Assembly (NCBI RefSeq): GCF_023168405.1
Contig: NZ_AP025285.1
Location: 680,001 to 744,000 of the forward strand
DNA from: Leptogranulimonas caecicola
GTDB taxonomy: Bacteria > Actinomycetota > Coriobacteriia > Coriobacteriales > Atopobiaceae
Reading direction: 5' to 3'
Length of the DNA: 64,000 nucleotides
The notes under the pieces were generated by a model. That model was not told the DNA's origin. It did no database searches and saw only the letters and a program-made list of their open reading frames with translations. A program made the translations under genes and the position numbers. Of this stretch, positions 61,367 through 64,000 are shown piece by piece. Position 1 is the stretch's first letter; every line of letters starts with the position of its first letter.

Positions 61367-62623
61367 ATGGTGTATCCAGGCATGATCTCAGAGCAAGAGC
61401 TCGCTCAAAAGCTGCAGCCGGTGTGTTTGGGCGGCGATATCTTGGGCTATTCCTATGTGCGGTCGTTTCATGAGCGCTATGGAGTCAACCCCATCATCCT
61501 GTCTGGGGTCAATGTGCAGGTGACCTCGGCGTCGCGCTTCTGCGACTATCGCATCCTGGAGGACATGGGCAACGAAGACGTGCTTATGGGGGCCCTGCGC
61601 GAGCTGGGAGAAGAGCTGGCTTCCCGGGGCAAGGTGGGCCTTGTGCTGGGCTCTGCCGACTGGCATGCCCGCCTTTTGGCTCATCACAAAGACGAGCTTT
61701 CCCAGTGGTATTACGTGCCCTATATCGACGCTTCTTTGATGGACGAGATATGCCAAAAGGACCGCTTTTATGCCATCTGCGAAGATCTGGGCATCGCCTA
61801 TCCCAAAACCTGGACGGTCTCTGTGGCAGAGGCCCAGGCACTTGATCCTGCTACTTTGCCATTTCCGCTCATCGTGAAGCCGGCTCACTCGGCCTCCTAT
61901 GACCAGCTGGTCTTTGAGGGCAAAGAAAAGGTCTATACCGTTGAGAATCCCGGTCAGCTGACCCGGGTGCTGGGCATCTTGGCCGCCTCTCCCTATGAGG
62001 GCCATCTGGTGCTCCAAGACTTCATCCCCGGAGGCGATGATGCCATCCGCTCGCTCACAGTGTTTGCGAATGCCCAGGGTCAAGCGCGCGTGATCTCGGG
62101 AGGCCGTGTGGTGCTCCAAGACCATTCTCCCATTCTCATCGGCAACCCTTGCTGCATCTTGAGCGAGCGCGTTCCCCAGGTGATCGAGGATGCCGCGCGC
62201 TTCTTGGCCCACGTGGGCTACCACGGCATGGCGAACTTCGACATCAAATACGATCAGCGTGACGGTAGCTATAAGTTCTTCGAGGTCAACACTCGTCCCG
62301 GTCGCAACAGTTATTACATGACGCTGGGCGGGGTATGCTTTGTGGAGCCCATCGTCCAAGACTTTGTACTGGGCCAGGAGGTGCCCTATCGCGAGGCTTT
62401 CGATCCCTTCCTTTATACGGTGATCCCGCCTTCGGTGGTCTCGCATCACGTCGCCAACGAAGCCCTGCGCGAGGAGGCTCTCGCCTGTTTTAAGAAGGGT
62501 ATTGCCGGCTATCCCTACGACTACAAGCCCGACACCTTGAAGCACAAGCTTTTGGCGCGCCTGCTATTGCTCAACCAAAACCGCAAATTCAACCGCTATC
62601 TGGGCAAGGATGGAAAAGCGTGA
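61367..62623 (+). CDS. ATP-grasp ligase, D-aspartate ligase-like
   Basis: The 418-residue protein has an N-terminal GGDILGYSYVRSFHERYG block, as in D-aspartate ligase (Asl) and related carboxylate-amine ligases. An ATP-grasp core follows, with PLIVKPAHSASYDQL for ATP binding and FFEVNTRPGRNSYYM for metal binding. Asl adds beta-linked D-Asp to the Lys of the peptidoglycan stem, forming the cross-bridge in several Gram-positives. The start at 61367 follows AAGGATAAGG. A role in the wall cross-bridge or in amino-acid decoration of a surface polymer is inferred from family and setting. Confidence 0.85.
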   Translation: MVYPGMISEQELAQKLQPVCLGGDILGYSYVRSFHERYGVNPIILSGVNVQVTSASRFCDYRILEDMGNEDVLMGALRELGEELASRGKVGLVLGSADWHARLLAHHKDELSQWYYVPYIDASLMDEICQKDRFYAICEDLGIAYPKTWTVSVAEAQALDPATLPFPLIVKPAHSASYDQLVFEGKEKVYTVENPGQLTRVLGILAASPYEGHLVLQDFIPGGDDAIRSLTVFANAQGQARVISGGRVVLQDHSPILIGNPCCILSERVPQVIEDAARFLAHVGYHGMANFDIKYDQRDGSYKFFEVNTRPGRNSYYMTLGGVCFVEPIVQDFVLGQEVPYREAFDPFLYTVIPPSVVSHHVANEALREEALACFKKGIAGYPYDYKPDTLKHKLLARLLLLNQNRKFNRYLGKDGKA

Positions 62624-62658
62624 GGCACCGCGCACCTTGGCTGTCCCTCTCCAAAGGC

Positions 62659-62671
62659 TACCGAGAAACCC
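62659..62671 (-). repeat. dispersed motif copy (GGGTTTCTCGGTA)
   Basis: The reverse complement TACCGAGAAACCC lies 36 nt after the ATP-grasp stop. Confidence 0.7.
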
Positions 62672-62764
62672 GCTCCATGGCTACCAAGGCTTTTGAAGAT
62701 CTCGGGCAGTCTCTGCGCTGATTTGCTAGAGATGCGCTTCAGGCATTTGGCTCTGCTTGGCCTG

Positions 62765-64000
62765 ATGGCTATTATATTGATCCATACGGATTTGCAGGGT
62801 GTCTTCAGAAATCAGCGGATAGCTTCGCGGCCCCTGTACTCTATTCGCCATATCACGCCCCAGGGAGGGTCGATGACTTTTAGCAAACGCCTCGCTGCGC
62901 TGGCCTTCGCAATCGCGCTCGCTTGCCTCTGCATAGTGGCGCTTCCTCAACCGGCGCAGGCAGAGACCTCGGCAGAGCTTCAGGCTCAGCTGGATGCCGC
63001 CAAGTCCAAGCGCGACGAGCTCTATCAGCAGGCAGACGAGATCTCCTCTCAGCTCAACGACACCCGCACCCAGCTGGACGAGGTCAACGGGCAGATCGAT
63101 GAGACCCAGGCCAAGATCGACGATGTCCAAAAGGACATCTCTGCCAAAGAGGCCGAGCTCAAAGAGCGCCAGGCCACACTGGCTACGACCATCAGCCAAA
63201 ACTACAAGACGGGCGGTGTTTCCTGGCTCTCCCTCATCATGGAAGCCACCACCTTCGATGACTTTGTCTCGCGTGTGTATTACGCCGATAAGATCAGCCA
63301 ATCCCAGGCAGACGTCATCGAGGAGACCAACCGCCTGCGCGAGGAGCTGGCTGCCAAGAAGGCCGAGCTCGACCATGAGCAGGAGCAGCTACAACAGCAA
63401 AAGTCCGAGTCTGAGACGCTCTTGGCCCAACAGGAGAGCCAGCAGGCAGACCTCAACGCCAAGATATCCGAGGCTGACTCCTATGTGAACAGCCTAGATC
63501 AGCAGGTCAAAGACAAGATGGCCGAAGAGGCCGAGGTTGCCCGTGTCGCCGCAGAAGAGGCTGCTCGCCAGGCTGCCGCAGAGGCTGCAGCCAACAACGG
63601 CAATTATTACCGTCCCTCTTCTAGTGGCTCGGTAGGCTCCGGCGGTGGCTCGGGTACCGGCTCTGGCGGCCTCACCCAAAGCCAGCGCAATACCATACTT
63701 TCTGCTGCGTACTCTCTGGTGGGCAAGGTCAACTACGTCTGGGGCGGCGAAAACCCCTCCACGGGCCTCGACTGCTCCGGCTTCACCCGTTGGTGCTATG
63801 CCCAGGCAGGCATTAGCTTGCCCCACAGCTCCTCTTCCCAGCGCGCCTTGGTAGCCAGCCACACTGGCCTCAAGTCGGTAGGCAACCTCATCCCTGGCGA
63901 TATTTTGTGCTGGGGCGGCCACGTGGGCATCTATGCTGGCGGCAACACAGTCATCGACTGCAACTGGCCGCCCGACGGCGTGCGCATCGCCACCATCTGG
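62765..64000 (+). CDS. NlpC/P60 peptidoglycan hydrolase with coiled coil, 3' end cut by window; start region frameshifted
   Basis: The main frame encodes a signal-like hydrophobic segment (ALAFAIALACLCIVALPQ), then a coiled coil (QLDAAKSKRDELYQQADE onward, about 200 residues), an Ala-rich and Gly/Ser linker, and an NlpC/P60 domain. That domain has the cysteine in GLDCSGFTRW and the histidine in WGGHVGIYAGG; it runs off the window. Such proteins (CwlO/PcsB-like layout) cut stem peptides, often under FtsEX control. The best ribosome site (AGGGAGG) precedes ATG 62874, but that ATG is one base out of frame and stops at 62934. With one more T at 62879-62881 it would read MTFSKRLAALAFA. In the current sequence the frame opens at ATG 62765, without a ribosome site. 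Confidence 0.8.
   Translation, partial: MAIILIHTDLQGVFRNQRIASRPLYSIRHITPQGGSMTFSKRLAALAFAIALACLCIVALPQPAQAETSAELQAQLDAAKSKRDELYQQADEISSQLNDTRTQLDEVNGQIDETQAKIDDVQKDISAKEAELKERQATLATTISQNYKTGGVSWLSLIMEATTFDDFVSRVYYADKISQSQADVIEETNRLREELAAKKAELDHEQEQLQQQKSESETLLAQQESQQADLNAKISEADSYVNSLDQQVKDKMAEEAEVARVAAEEAARQAAAEAAANNGNYYRPSSSGSVGSGGGSGTGSGGLTQSQRNTILSAAYSLVGKVNYVWGGENPSTGLDCSGFTRWCYAQAGISLPHSSSSQRALVASHTGLKSVGNLIPGDILCWGGHVGIYAGGNTVIDCNWPPDGVRIATIW

Overview
The window looks like chromosomal DNA from a high-GC, low-biosynthesis Actinomycetota of the class Coriobacteriia, most like the Olsenella/Atopobium group. The reasons are the codon use, a CarD regulator, a short DCD-type dCTP deaminase of actinobacterial character, a KUP transporter, ArgR/ArgG/ArgH, many MBL/amidase/pilin-type proteins carrying choline-binding-like cell-wall repeats, and NlpC/P60 hydrolases. 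The genus is inference. No rRNA, tRNA, CRISPR array, insertion sequence, prophage or replication origin was recognised.

Layout. 0-6.6 kb: SDR oxidoreductase, ammonium sensing and uptake (PII-Amt), flavodoxin, a NagA-like pseudoenzyme, a membrane protein and acylphosphatase. 6.7-12.8 kb: a MacB/FtsX-type ABC pair whose permease carries a long extracytoplasmic coiled coil, then DegV and Fic. 13-18.4 kb: a tannase-like lipoprotein without its nucleophile, and surface-glycan membrane genes (DUF2142, GT2, DUF2304) around queD. 18.5-21.8 kb: CarD, ACT protein, citrate synthase, HAD phosphatase. 21.8-27.5 kb: a VTC / DUF4956 / beta-helix lipoprotein operon with a divergent two-component system. Three of its five genes carry separate disabling lesions (TAG, TAA, -1 frameshift). 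27.5-43.3 kb: Kup, S10 carboxypeptidase, RlmKL with a degenerate RlmL half, CysK, EngB, phosphosugar mutase, a C39-like protein without its cysteine, and argR-argG-argH. 43.3-64 kb: mostly cell envelope, with PBP1A, a bifunctional autolysin, TyrS, a U32 peptidase, a NifU-type scaffold, a flippase, Dcd, a Pce-like phosphocholine-esterase homologue, Lgt, a pilin-type protein with cell-wall repeats, a DegT aminotransferase, an ATP-grasp D-aspartate-ligase-like enzyme and an NlpC/P60 hydrolase cut by the window end.

How the genes may work together. Three secreted proteins (autolysin, Pce-like esterase, pilin-domain protein) share the same aromatic GW...WYYL...GAM repeats, which in pneumococcus bind phosphocholine on teichoic acid. 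A homologue of the pneumococcal phosphocholine esterase, next to a Wzx-like flippase and an amino-sugar-type aminotransferase, suggests a phosphocholine-like decorated surface polymer. This is the leading candidate for an undescribed system here; the ligand is unproven.

Two other observations stand out. A 13-nt sequence, GGGTTTCTCGGYA, recurs at least eight times, mostly just after stop codons. Several genes also encode full-length, well-folded-looking enzymes whose catalytic residues have been replaced.
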